Positions 7,783-15,472 are shown, counted from the stretch's first letter. The stretch is 17,987 nt of DNA from Azonexaceae bacterium (GCA_009469685.1 SSTA01000003.1:1-17987), one strand, 5' to 3'. Numbers and translations are program-made. Notes: generated by a model from the sequence alone, not told the origin.

Positions 7783-7932
7783 TTACTTGTGGTAGATGTG
7801 GCTGCTCCCGCTGCCGCCCGAGCGGCCGCCGGGGTTGGCCACGTCGTCGAAGAGGTTCCAGCCCTGTTTCTGGGCATAACCGAAGAACGAGAGAGCCGCC
7901 AAGCTTGCGATGAGGTAAAACTTCCGGAACAT
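7783..7932 (-). CDS. Unrecognised 49-residue membrane-anchored or secreted peptide
   Basis: I do not recognise this gene. It reads MFRKFYLIASLAALSFFGYA, then a Gln/Trp/Asp stretch, a Gly/Ser-rich segment (35-43) and the end HIYHK. The first 20 residues look like a signal peptide or single membrane anchor: basic start, hydrophobic core, and A20 as a possible cleavage site. The ATG shares one base with the TGA stop of the DUF4178 gene (TGATG), and the TAA is 12 bases before the TTG start of the aminopropyltransferase, in the same reading frame. The tight coupling on both sides argues that it is translated. It could be an exported partner of the neighbouring membrane proteins, or chiefly a translated linker that sets coupling to the last gene. 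Confidence 0.7.
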   Translation of the reverse strand: MFRKFYLIASLAALSFFGYAQKQGWNLFDDVANPGGRSGGSGSSHIYHK

Positions 7933-9851
7933 CAGTCGTCGTCCGAATCGTCCGAGGCTACGGGGGCATGGTCGCTTTCCGCCCAGCGGCGGACTTCGAA
8001 GGCCCCCCGCCGCAGGCGGGTAAAGATGGGGAAGATCGCCAGGAACAGCAAGACCAGGACGAAATTGGACCAGCCGGCGGAGCCGCTGGTCACCTCGACG
8101 CGGCTATGGACGTCCCGCGGCTCATCGGAGAAATCGGGATCGATCGCCAGGTAATAGGTTCCTGGCGGAATTCCCACGAAGACCACTTCGTCGCTGCGAC
8201 TGCCTTCCGACCAGCTTTCGCCATCATCGACCCCTTCATAGTAGGAAACTTCGCGAAAAGCAGGCCAGGCTTCGCCGCTAACCTTATTGACCAGATTGAC
8301 GCTGAGGCCGATCCAGTTGTTCGCGAGGTCGGTTTCGTTGGTCAGCACCAGTTTGCGCGTATTGGCCCGCACCTCGAACGGGTTGCTGGCCACGGTCTCC
8401 TCGTCCCGCAGAGGCTGGAAAGCGAGTTGCTGACGCAAGAGCACTTGCCCGCCACCGATAAACGCAAAATATGCCTGGAAAAGCGTTGCAAGAAGCAGGG
8501 CCAACCAGAACAACTTGCACACTCGCCCATGGGTTTCTTCCCAGGGATTCGGCTGGTTGGCATAGACCCCCACCGGCTTCGGCAGCCTTGCGGGCAAGCC
8601 AAAGGCGGTTTGGATGATCTCGGGCTCCACGTAGGCGCAGCGCGACCAGCTGAGTTCCTTGGCGGTGCGGTCGCGGGAAAGCATGAGGGGCGGCGCAACG
8701 AAATCAGCCACTGCGGATGTCTCACCGCGTCGCACCCGCCAGTTGAATTCCCCCTCGACCTGGAGGACTTCTGCCTTGCTGGTGGCGAAATGCTTGTAGC
8801 GCGCGCCTTCGTACTGCACATCCTGGAAATCGCTGCCCCCGGCAGGGTGATTGGAGAGCACGTCGACCACGTTCCAGTGCCCGTCGTATTCGGTCAGCCA
8901 GCGGTAGGTTCCCTGACCAGCCGCCAGGAGGTACTCGCCCCAGGCATAGGACACCCCCTCGCAGGTACTTTCCCGCACCATGAAACCGATGACTTCCACA
9001 TCTCTACCGTCGAGTTTCCCCTTGCTTCCCAACGGAATGCGGGGCAAGTGGCGCTCATCCCTTTGACCAAGCGCTTTGGAGAGGAGCTTGAAATTGGTGG
9101 TGGATGTGTCGACCACCGCACCGCAACTGCTACATCCCACAGCCACAATGTCCTTGGATCGCGCTTGCATCGGCGAACCGCAAGCGGGGCAACGGAAGAC
9201 CTGGGCGGTCACCGTGGGCTGAGGCATGGCCATGCCTTCCCGCAGATTCGCGAGCTTCAGGGCCTCTAAGGTGACCGGGGACCCGATAAACAGCAGCGGC
9301 GGCGTTTCCGAGTAATCCAGGGTGGCGAAATTGTCGCCGCAGCGCATATCGACCACCGGCGCCTTGTAGCCCGGCCCGACCTTGAAGGGCAGTTCGCCCT
9401 GACCGGCAACGCATTCGGCGTCCTCGATATTGGTCACGGTCCACGCCCGGCTGGCCAGGGTCAGGCGCCCGCCCGGGGCCATGGATTCGAACGCCGGCAG
9501 GGGTTCCCGTACCTGATGCAGGAAGGACACCACATATTCGCCATTGGCTTCGGAGAGCCAACCGGTACGCTGATCGTCAAAAAGCAGGTGCCACTCGTTC
9601 CAAAGTCCCTCGGAGTAGCGCAACTGGATGCGGCCGATCAGGGCGAAGTGTAGTCCCTGCCAGTTCCCCTCAGTTCCCAACTGCAGGGGCGAGCGATCCT
9701 CCGCCAGGGCCGCCATCTTGCCGATGTCTTCCAGCGCCTGGTCGTGGCGGACCAGAGTGCTCTGGCAGTATTCGCAGACGGCGAAGATCGACGCCGCCGA
9801 CTTGAAGACGACGGGAGCTCCGCAGGAGGGACAGACGGCGGTCTGGGCCAT
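7932..9851 (-). CDS. Double zinc-ribbon, DUF4178-domain membrane protein
   Basis: The 639-residue protein contains two zinc ribbons, CPSC...CEYC (7-10 and 26-29) and CPAC...CSSC (221-224 and 240-243). Each is followed by a DUF4178-type beta-rich domain (about 55-200 and 270-415) with repeated patterns such as WNEWHLLFDD and YAWGEYLLA. A membrane helix (about 446-466), an extracytoplasmic region (467-593) with the beta-sandwich-like motif GIPPGTYYLAIDPDF, a second helix (594-611), and a basic then acidic tail ending SDDSDDD complete it. DUF4178 has no established biochemical role. The start at ATG 9851 lacks a visible Shine-Dalgarno sequence and lies 33 bases after the SPFH gene, so coupling is likely. 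Membership in the operon suggests it works with the SPFH protein at the inner membrane. Confidence 0.85.
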   Translation of the reverse strand: MAQTAVCPSCGAPVVFKSAASIFAVCEYCQSTLVRHDQALEDIGKMAALAEDRSPLQLGTEGNWQGLHFALIGRIQLRYSEGLWNEWHLLFDDQRTGWLSEANGEYVVSFLHQVREPLPAFESMAPGGRLTLASRAWTVTNIEDAECVAGQGELPFKVGPGYKAPVVDMRCGDNFATLDYSETPPLLFIGSPVTLEALKLANLREGMAMPQPTVTAQVFRCPACGSPMQARSKDIVAVGCSSCGAVVDTSTTNFKLLSKALGQRDERHLPRIPLGSKGKLDGRDVEVIGFMVRESTCEGVSYAWGEYLLAAGQGTYRWLTEYDGHWNVVDVLSNHPAGGSDFQDVQYEGARYKHFATSKAEVLQVEGEFNWRVRRGETSAVADFVAPPLMLSRDRTAKELSWSRCAYVEPEIIQTAFGLPARLPKPVGVYANQPNPWEETHGRVCKLFWLALLLATLFQAYFAFIGGGQVLLRQQLAFQPLRDEETVASNPFEVRANTRKLVLTNETDLANNWIGLSVNLVNKVSGEAWPAFREVSYYEGVDDGESWSEGSRSDEVVFVGIPPGTYYLAIDPDFSDEPRDVHSRVEVTSGSAGWSNFVLVLLFLAIFPIFTRLRRGAFEVRRWAESDHAPVASDDSDDD

Positions 9852-9884
9852 GGTAGGGAGCGGACGGCGCGGGGCCGCCGCCGC

Positions 9885-10916
9885 TTAAACCAGTTTCTTG
9901 AGCAGCTCCGCTTTCTTGGCCTCGAATTCATCCTTGGACAAGATGCCTTTCTCCATCAACCCGTGGAGCTTTTCCAGGGTCGCCACGACGTCGTCGGCGG
10001 ACGCCGCCGCGACCGCCGGCGCCGCAGCCGGGGCAGTCGCAGCCGCCGCGGGCTGCATGGCTTGCGCCATGGCTTGGCCCATCACCTGCCCGAATCCGAC
10101 TCCGGCACCAACCCCAACGCCTAGTCCCGCCATCCCGCCTTCGTTCTGGGCGGCGAGGGGAATGCTGTTGGCGACCTGGTACTGGGTGAATTTGCCCATG
10201 TCGCCGATCATGTTCATGCCGATCTTCTGGTCGAGGATTTTCTGGAGTTCTTCCGGCAGGGAGACGTTCTGCACCACCAGGGAGTCCAGGGCCAGGCCGA
10301 AATCGGCGAAAACCGGGTCCATCTTGGCCTTGATCGCCTTGCCAAACTCGTCCTGGTTGGCCGCCATGTCGATGAAGGCCACGCCGGATTCGCCGAACAG
10401 GTCGGTCATGCCGGCGACCATGGTGTTCCGGAGCTGTCCTTCGAGTTCCTCCCGGGTATAGCGGTCGCGGGTTCCGGAGATCTTCTGGTGGAAGGCCTTG
10501 GGATCGACGATATGGTAGGAATAGATACCGAAGGCCCGCAGGCGGACGATGCCGAAGTCCTTGTCGCGAATGGTGATGGGGTTGGGCGTTCCCCACTTCT
10601 GATCCAGTTGGGTTCGGGTGGAGAAGAAATAGAGATCGGACTTGAAGGGGGATTCGAAGAGCTTGTCCCAGTTTTGCAGGTAGGTCAGCACTGGCAGCGT
10701 CTGGGTGGTCAGCTTGTGCATGCCGGGAGAGAACACGTCGGCCACCTTTCCCTCATTGACGAAGACCGCCATCTGGGATTCCCGCACCGTGAGGCTCGCG
10801 CCATACTGAATTTCGAAATCCTGCATGGGATAGCGCCAGGCGAGGACGCCGTCGCCCTCCTCGGTCCATTGCAAGATGTCGATAAATTGTTTCTTGATGA
10901 AGTCCATCAGTGCCAT
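9885..10916 (-). CDS. SPFH-domain protein with C-terminal SHOCT module (YdjI/virion-core-like)
   Basis: The 343-residue protein begins with an SPFH/band-7-like domain (about 25-235) of the virion-core-protein type: VRESQMAVFVNEGKVADVFSPG at 44-65, then FKSDLYFFSTR, and DIxxx-like helices up to PEELQKILDQ. A Gly/Ala/Met-rich linker (about 258-308) follows. A SHOCT module, LEKLHGLMEKGILSKDEFEAKK (from residue 314), ends it. SPFH proteins form membrane-associated scaffolds, and SHOCT is a short helical oligomerisation or membrane-associated motif. There is no clear transmembrane helix, so association with the membrane would be peripheral. ATG 10916 has AAGGAG at ideal spacing, and the DUF350 gene ends 18 bases upstream. 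The protein could act as the scaffold for the DUF350 and DUF4178 partners; that role is inferred. Confidence 0.88.
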   Translation of the reverse strand: MALMDFIKKQFIDILQWTEEGDGVLAWRYPMQDFEIQYGASLTVRESQMAVFVNEGKVADVFSPGMHKLTTQTLPVLTYLQNWDKLFESPFKSDLYFFSTRTQLDQKWGTPNPITIRDKDFGIVRLRAFGIYSYHIVDPKAFHQKISGTRDRYTREELEGQLRNTMVAGMTDLFGESGVAFIDMAANQDEFGKAIKAKMDPVFADFGLALDSLVVQNVSLPEELQKILDQKIGMNMIGDMGKFTQYQVANSIPLAAQNEGGMAGLGVGVGAGVGFGQVMGQAMAQAMQPAAAATAPAAAPAVAAASADDVVATLEKLHGLMEKGILSKDEFEAKKAELLKKLV

Positions 10917-10934
10917 GGCGTTCTCCTTCCCGAA

Positions 10935-11336
10935 TTAAACGATGCAGGCGGCGTTGATTAAGCCGATACCCAGCGACAATGAGGCGACGAAGACCCCGGA
11001 GGCGACTTTGCCCTGGGGGATATCCTGGGCGAGATTCGGCAGGGCCAGCCGAGCGGCCGCGAAGACCGCCAGTTGGATCACACAGGCCAGCACCCCCCAA
11101 CCGGCCATGATGGCAAGGTTATGGCTTACCGCAATCGCCGTCGCCACCGGCAAGGCGATCCCCAGTACGGTTCCCGACAAACTCACGGCGGCGGCGACGT
11201 TGCCCTGGCGGATCAGGGCAAGCTCGTCGTAGGGGGTCAAGAAGGTATAGACCGTCAGGAACACCGCCAAAATGGCGATGGCAGCGGCGAAGTACATTGC
11301 GAAACCGGGCAGGTTGTTGAGCACCTGGTCGAACAT
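10935..11336 (-). CDS. DUF350 family inner-membrane protein (YjfL-like)
   Basis: This 133-residue protein consists almost wholly of four membrane helices (about 12-34, 47-69, 75-97 and 110-130). It contains the family-typical TPYDELALIRQGNVAAAVSL between helices 1 and 2. DUF350 proteins, including E. coli YjfL, have no firmly established function; YjfL lies in a gene cluster with a PspA-like protein and a glutathionylspermidine-synthase-like protein. ATG 11336 is chosen over an in-frame ATG at 11396 because GAGGGGG lies just upstream, and because the 20 extra residues are strongly basic and unlike the family. It is first in the five-gene minus-strand cluster, 56 bases after coaX. Confidence 0.9.
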   Translation of the reverse strand: MFDQVLNNLPGFAMYFAAAIAILAVFLTVYTFLTPYDELALIRQGNVAAAVSLSGTVLGIALPVATAIAVSHNLAIMAGWGVLACVIQLAVFAAARLALPNLAQDIPQGKVASGVFVASLSLGIGLINAACIV

Positions 11337-11360
11337 GACATCCCCCTCGGGTGGTCGTTT

Positions 11361-11381
11361 CGCCGGGATTGTCTCCCGGCG
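11361..11381 (-). other. Perfect stem-loop between coaX and the DUF350 operon
   Basis: CGCCGGGA and TCCCGGCG form an uninterrupted 8-bp stem with a 5-base loop in the 56-bp gap between coaX and the DUF350 gene. In the direction of transcription it is followed by AAACGACC, not a T-run, so it is not a classical terminator. It could reduce read-through, protect upstream mRNA or mark a processing site. No clear promoter for the DUF350 gene is visible in this gap. Confidence 0.45.
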
Positions 11382-11392
11382 CCGGCGGATAT

Positions 11393-12106
11393 TCAACGGG
11401 TATCGTCGGCCAGCCGATGCAGGCCGGTCAGTACCAGCAGGGGCTCCTCCTGGAAAACGATCTCCAGGGCATTCCGGATCGCTCCCGCTGCCCCGCCGAA
11501 CAGCAGGCAGGGCGCCCCATCCAGGCGGCGGCTCGCCCGCTCGATCGCGCCGGCGGTCGCTTCGATGGCACCGCTGACCAGAGCATCGTTCGTATTATCG
11601 GGCGTGGGAAGATAGCGTCCCTCCGCTCTGGGCAGTCCGGCGGTTCCCCGCGCCAGAGAATCGCGCATCAAATCGAGGCCAGGCAAGATCAAGCCGCCAA
11701 GGAACTTCCCGCCAGAATCCAGCGAGTCTACTGTCGTCGCTGTTCCGGCACCGACGACCACGCAGGCTCGCCCTAAGACTTGCCTGGCTCCCACCAGGGC
11801 GCACCAGCGATCGGCTCCTAGGGTTTCCGGCCGGCGATAGCCATTTTCAACGCCCCCGGCGGCAGCTGCGGGACGAACCACCGTCACCCGCTCTCGCCAG
11901 GCCCCCAAAGCCTGAACGATGGCCGCCAGAGCGTGGGCACCCGCCACATTGGCCACCATCACTCGCCGCGGAATCGGCCAGGCGACCACCAATTCCGACA
12001 ATTCTGCGGCTTTGCCCTGGGCACAGGCTCCCTGGGCAACCCACGACCGGCCATCGTGAATACCCCATTTGATCCGCGTATTCCCGCTATCGATGCAAAA
12101 AATCAT
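11393..12106 (-). CDS. coaX: Type III pantothenate kinase
   Basis: CoaX phosphorylates pantothenate in the first step of coenzyme A synthesis; the type III form needs a monovalent cation and is not feedback-inhibited by CoA. The 237-residue product has the family motifs: the phosphate-binding start IDSGNTRIKWG (5-15), the pantothenate site GYRRPETLGADRW (89-101) with the presumed catalytic base Asp99, GAGTATTVD (119-127) and GGLILPGL (137-144). The frame continues 31 codons upstream, but ATG 12106 gives the proper N-terminus and overlaps the birA stop as ATGA. That 4-base overlap marks a birA-coaX operon, a common betaproteobacterial pairing of cofactor genes. Confidence 0.95.
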   Translation of the reverse strand: MIFCIDSGNTRIKWGIHDGRSWVAQGACAQGKAAELSELVVAWPIPRRVMVANVAGAHALAAIVQALGAWRERVTVVRPAAAAGGVENGYRRPETLGADRWCALVGARQVLGRACVVVGAGTATTVDSLDSGGKFLGGLILPGLDLMRDSLARGTAGLPRAEGRYLPTPDNTNDALVSGAIEATAGAIERASRRLDGAPCLLFGGAAGAIRNALEIVFQEEPLLVLTGLHRLADDTR

Positions 12107-12894
12107 GATCGCCTCAGAGACACGTCTCCCGCCATGACCCTGATCAGCCCCCCTGGAGTCTCCAGCAGCAGGCAACCGTCCACGCCGATACTCCGGCAAA
12201 CCCCGGTCAATTCGGCATCGCCCTCACCGGTCACCCGTACGGTCTGCCCGGCCCAGGCGTGGCGGCGCTCCCACTCGTCACAAAAAACGGCGAAGCCGCC
12301 AACGCTGAACGCGTCGAGGACCCCCGCCAGCGATCCGAGACAAGCGCTCAGTAGCGCATGGCGTTCGGGGGGCTCGCCAGCAAGTTCGGCGAGGCCTGCT
12401 GCCGGTTGATCGCAGCGCTCCGATGGCCTGAGGAGATTGATTCCTATGCCGATCACCGCCTGGGTCGCCTTGGGCTCATTGGACAGTTCGACCAGAATCC
12501 CCGCTACCTTGGCCGGTCCGGTTGGCAGCAGGGCAAGCAGGTCATTGGGCCACTTCAGTCCTACCCCCGGTATACCGAGGGTATCGATGGCCCGGGCGAG
12601 CGCGACGCCCACCGCGAGAGACAGACCCGCCAATCGCGCCGGAGACCCATCGAATCGCCAGAGCAGCGAGAAGGTCAGTCCCTGCTCCGGCTCCGCCAGC
12701 CACACGCGACCGCGGCGCCCACGCCCGGCGGTCTGGCGATCGGCAATCACCACAAGTCCGGAAGGCATGCCCATTGCCGCGAGTCGCTGCACTTCGCTGT
12801 TTGTCGAGTCGCAGATTTCCAGGGCACGTACGTCAAAGCGCGCCGCCGCTGGGCCTAGGGCGGCTAAGACGCGAAAGGGGTCGACGAGGGGCAT
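12103..12894 (-). CDS. birA: Biotin--[acetyl-CoA-carboxylase] ligase (no DNA-binding domain)
   Basis: BirA activates biotin with ATP and attaches it to the carrier protein of acetyl-CoA carboxylase and other biotin enzymes. The 263-residue product carries DSTNSE (29-34), the biotinyl-AMP loop GRGRRGRVW (57-65), KWPNDLL (114-120) and KVAGILVE (129-136), plus the C-terminal SH3-like domain ending LIRVMAGDVSLR. It starts directly in the catalytic region, so the N-terminal winged helix that makes E. coli BirA a repressor is absent; it cannot regulate the bio operon that way. The frame runs upstream to 13170 but overlaps ntrC; ATG 12894 lies 34 bases after the ntrC stop. Its stop overlaps the coaX start. 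Confidence 0.93.
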   Translation of the reverse strand: MPLVDPFRVLAALGPAAARFDVRALEICDSTNSEVQRLAAMGMPSGLVVIADRQTAGRGRRGRVWLAEPEQGLTFSLLWRFDGSPARLAGLSLAVGVALARAIDTLGIPGVGLKWPNDLLALLPTGPAKVAGILVELSNEPKATQAVIGIGINLLRPSERCDQPAAGLAELAGEPPERHALLSACLGSLAGVLDAFSVGGFAVFCDEWERRHAWAGQTVRVTGEGDAELTGVCRSIGVDGCLLLETPGGLIRVMAGDVSLRRS

Positions 12895-12928
12895 GGCGGC
12901 ATTGTAGCCACGCCTTGCGGGCAAGGGC

Positions 12929-14359
12929 TTATTCTCCGGCCGCTTCCTTGCCTCCATCGATGCCCAATTCCTGAATCTTACGGGTGATGGTGTTACGGCC
13001 GATCCCCAGGGCGTTGGCAGCCTCGATACGGCGCCCCGCGGTATGGGCCAGGGCACGGGAGATGAGGATGCGCTCGAAGGTCTGCGACAGAACGCCGTGG
13101 ATGTCGCCAATTCCGCGGGCAAGGAGTCGGTTGACCTCGGCCTCCAGGGCGCTTTCCCAATCCGTGGCATCGGCGGCGGCGGGAGCTTCTCGCAGTTCCG
13201 CCGGCAGATCGTTTACCTCGATCAATTGCCCCGGAGCCATCACGGTGAGCCAATGGCAAAGGTTTTCCAGTTGGCGGACATTGCCTTGGAAATCGAGGGC
13301 GCAAAGATATTTGACCGCCGCGTCGGACAGCCGCTTGGTTTCGACTCCCAGTTCCCTGGCGCTCTTCTGAAGGAAGTGCCGGGTCAGCAAAGGGATGTCT
13401 TCCCGGCGCTCCCGCAGGGCCGGCAGGCGTATACGTATGACGTTGATGCGATGGAAGAGATCTTCGCGGAAGAGCCCTTCCTTGACCCGAGTTTCGAGAT
13501 TCTGATGAGTCGCGGCGATCACCCGGACATTGGCTTTGATCGGCGAGTGTCCGCCCACCCGATAGAAGTGGCCATCGGAGAGCACTCGCAGGAGTCGGGT
13601 CTGCAGTTCGGCGGGCATGTCGCCGATCTCGTCCAGGAACAAGGTTCCGCCGTCGGCCTGCTCGAAGCGACCCCGGCGCTGGGCCTGAGCTCCGGTGAAG
13701 GCTCCACGCTCATGGCCGAAGAGCTCGGATTCGAGCAAATCCTTGGGAATCGCGGCGGTATTGATGGCGACGAAGGGTTTCTCGGCCCGCGGGCTGTGCC
13801 GGTGCAGGGCCCGGGCGACAAGTTCCTTGCCAGATCCGGATTCGCCGGTGATCAGCACTGTCGCATGGGAGAGCGCCAGGCGACCGATGGCGCGAAAGAC
13901 TTCCTGCATGGCCGGTGCCTGACCGAGTATTTCCGGCGCGAGGGCGACATCCTCAGACGCACCGTCCTGGTGCATCGACTCGTCGACCGCGCGGCGGATG
14001 AGTTCCACCGCCTGATCGACATCGAAGGGCTTGGGTAGATACTCGAAGGCGCCTCCCTGAAATGCGGCCACCGCACTTTCGAGATCGGAATAGGCGGTCA
14101 TGATGATGACCGGGACCGAAGCGAAACGGTTCTTGATTTCCTGCAGCAATTCCAGCCCCGACTGACCCGGCATCCGGATATCCGACAACAGGACTTGCGG
14201 TGGGTCAGCTCCTTGATCGAGTTGGGACAGCGCCTCGGTGGCAGAAGCGTAGCTCTTGAAGGGGATGCCTTCCCGGGCCAGGGTCTTTTCCAGGACCCAG
14301 CGGATGGAGCGGTCGTCGTCGACGATCCAGACGGGTTTCATAGTCGGAGGTTCACCCAT
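12929..14359 (-). CDS. ntrC: Nitrogen regulation response regulator NtrC (sigma-54 activator)
   Basis: NtrC, when phosphorylated by NtrB, activates sigma-54 promoters of nitrogen-assimilation genes such as glnA. Numbered from ATG 14359 (476 residues), the receiver domain spans 7-125 with VDDD (13-16) and phospho-acceptor Asp60. The AAA+ domain spans about 143-380 with Walker A GESGSGKE (172-179), the sigma-54 contact loop GAFTGA (219-224) and Walker [12 protein letters not shown] (237-247). A Fis-type helix-turn-helix lies at about 442-467. ATG 14359 has GGAGGGACC 9 bases before it. The in-frame ATG at 14341 gives the classical [10 protein letters not shown] start but has a poorer ribosome binding site. 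ntrB ends 51 bases upstream. Confidence 0.96.
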   Translation of the reverse strand: MGEPPTMKPVWIVDDDRSIRWVLEKTLAREGIPFKSYASATEALSQLDQGADPPQVLLSDIRMPGQSGLELLQEIKNRFASVPVIIMTAYSDLESAVAAFQGGAFEYLPKPFDVDQAVELIRRAVDESMHQDGASEDVALAPEILGQAPAMQEVFRAIGRLALSHATVLITGESGSGKELVARALHRHSPRAEKPFVAINTAAIPKDLLESELFGHERGAFTGAQAQRRGRFEQADGGTLFLDEIGDMPAELQTRLLRVLSDGHFYRVGGHSPIKANVRVIAATHQNLETRVKEGLFREDLFHRINVIRIRLPALRERREDIPLLTRHFLQKSARELGVETKRLSDAAVKYLCALDFQGNVRQLENLCHWLTVMAPGQLIEVNDLPAELREAPAAADATDWESALEAEVNRLLARGIGDIHGVLSQTFERILISRALAHTAGRRIEAANALGIGRNTITRKIQELGIDGGKEAAGE

Positions 14360-14410
14360 AACAATGGTCCCTCCGATCAAGCAAGGAGCATTCCAATGAA
14401 TAGGCCAGGA

Positions 14411-15472
14411 TCATGCGGGCTCGATGGGGAGTCGAATAGTGAAGCAAGTGTCGCCCGGCCGGCTATTGCATTCGATCGTCCCCTGATGGTGCTGGACGAA
14501 ATTCTGCGCGATGGTGAGCCCGAGTCCACTGCCCCCCTCCCGACCGGAGACCAAGGGGTAAAACATGCGTTCCTGGATGTCTCTGGGAATGCCAGGACCG
14601 TTGTCTATCACTTTGATCGCCAGGGCGAGCCGGTAGAGCTTCTTGACCAGGGTCACCTGCCGGATCGCCCGGGTGCGGAAAATGATCTGGCCGCTGCCAT
14701 CCATGGCCTGTGCGGCATTGCGGGCAATGTTGAGCACTGCCTGTATGAGCTGCTCCCTATCTCCCACCAGTTCGGGAAGGCTGGTATCGTAGTCGCGGCG
14801 GACATCAAGGGAGCCCGGAAACTCGGCCATCAGAAGACTTCTCACCCTTTCGAGGATTTCATGGATATTGACGGTCGTCGGCTGCATTGCCCGATGGGGG
14901 GTCAGCAAGCGCTGCATGAGATCCTGAAGACGATCCGTCTCCTTGATGATGACCTGGGTGTACTCCTTGAGTCCGGGGTTGTTGAGCTCATGCTCGAGCA
15001 ACTGGGCAGCCCCCCGGATGCCCCCCAGCGGATTCTTGATCTCATGGGCGAGATTACGGATCAGCTCCCGATTGGCCTGTTGCTGCTCGATCAATCGCTC
15101 TTCGCGGCTAGCCGCCAGCTGCTGTTCTATGGGCTGGAGCTCGAGCAGGAGACGAGCTCCTGTCGGGTCCTCGATGAGTAGCGGCGTGACGGTGCAATTC
15201 AGGTGCAGTGGTTCGCCGTCCGCCCGCTGCATCTCGACATTCTGGCCCGTATAGCTCCAATTGTTGGCAACCGCATTGGCGAGGGCCGCCTGCAGGGTCG
15301 ACGAGCAGGGGCACACTTCCGCCAGCCTTTTTCCGGCCAGCGAGCGCTCACTGACTGCCAGGAGATTCTGACCAGCCCCATTGACGTGGCGGACACGCAG
15401 ATTGGCATCGAGGACCAGGACCGCCGAGGCCAGGAGGTCCAGACCGGCAAAGCGGGGACTGGTCGAGCTCAT
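14411..15472 (-). CDS. ntrB: Nitrogen regulation sensor histidine kinase NtrB
   Basis: NtrB phosphorylates or dephosphorylates NtrC according to the signal carried by PII proteins. The 353-residue cytosolic protein has an N-terminal PAS domain (about 8-115), the phospho-acceptor motif AHEIKNPLGG with His143, an N box NIARNAAQAMD, a G1 box DNGPGIP and a G2 box GGSGLGLTIAQN. There are no membrane segments, and the length is close to E. coli GlnL (349). ATG 15472 is used because the protein then starts MSSTSPRFAGLDLLASAV, just before the PAS fold; GGAAGG lies somewhat far upstream. It is followed by ntrC and preceded by a DUF4124 gene, 50 bases away. Confidence 0.96.
   Translation of the reverse strand: MSSTSPRFAGLDLLASAVLVLDANLRVRHVNGAGQNLLAVSERSLAGKRLAEVCPCSSTLQAALANAVANNWSYTGQNVEMQRADGEPLHLNCTVTPLLIEDPTGARLLLELQPIEQQLAASREERLIEQQQANRELIRNLAHEIKNPLGGIRGAAQLLEHELNNPGLKEYTQVIIKETDRLQDLMQRLLTPHRAMQPTTVNIHEILERVRSLLMAEFPGSLDVRRDYDTSLPELVGDREQLIQAVLNIARNAAQAMDGSGQIIFRTRAIRQVTLVKKLYRLALAIKVIDNGPGIPRDIQERMFYPLVSGREGGSGLGLTIAQNFVQHHQGTIECNSRPGDTCFTIRLPIEPA

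Noticed and set aside
6859..8154. A 431-codon plus-strand open frame opposite the aminopropyltransferase and small peptide genes
   Set aside because: It runs antisense across two better supported genes. The translation is rich in Gln, Gly and charged residues without hydrophobic structure or motifs.
7968..9269. A 433-codon plus-strand open frame opposite the DUF4178 gene
   Set aside because: It is antisense to a gene with clear zinc ribbons and membrane helices, and has no motif of its own.
12895..13170. N-terminal extension of birA that might restore a DNA-binding domain
   Set aside because: The 92 extra codons overlap ntrC and give Arg/Pro/Ser-rich sequence with no winged-helix pattern.
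13043..14038. A 331-codon plus-strand frame opposite ntrC, and a similar 328-codon frame opposite ntrB (14195-15181)
   Set aside because: Both are shadows of well-established genes on the minus strand with all catalytic motifs intact.
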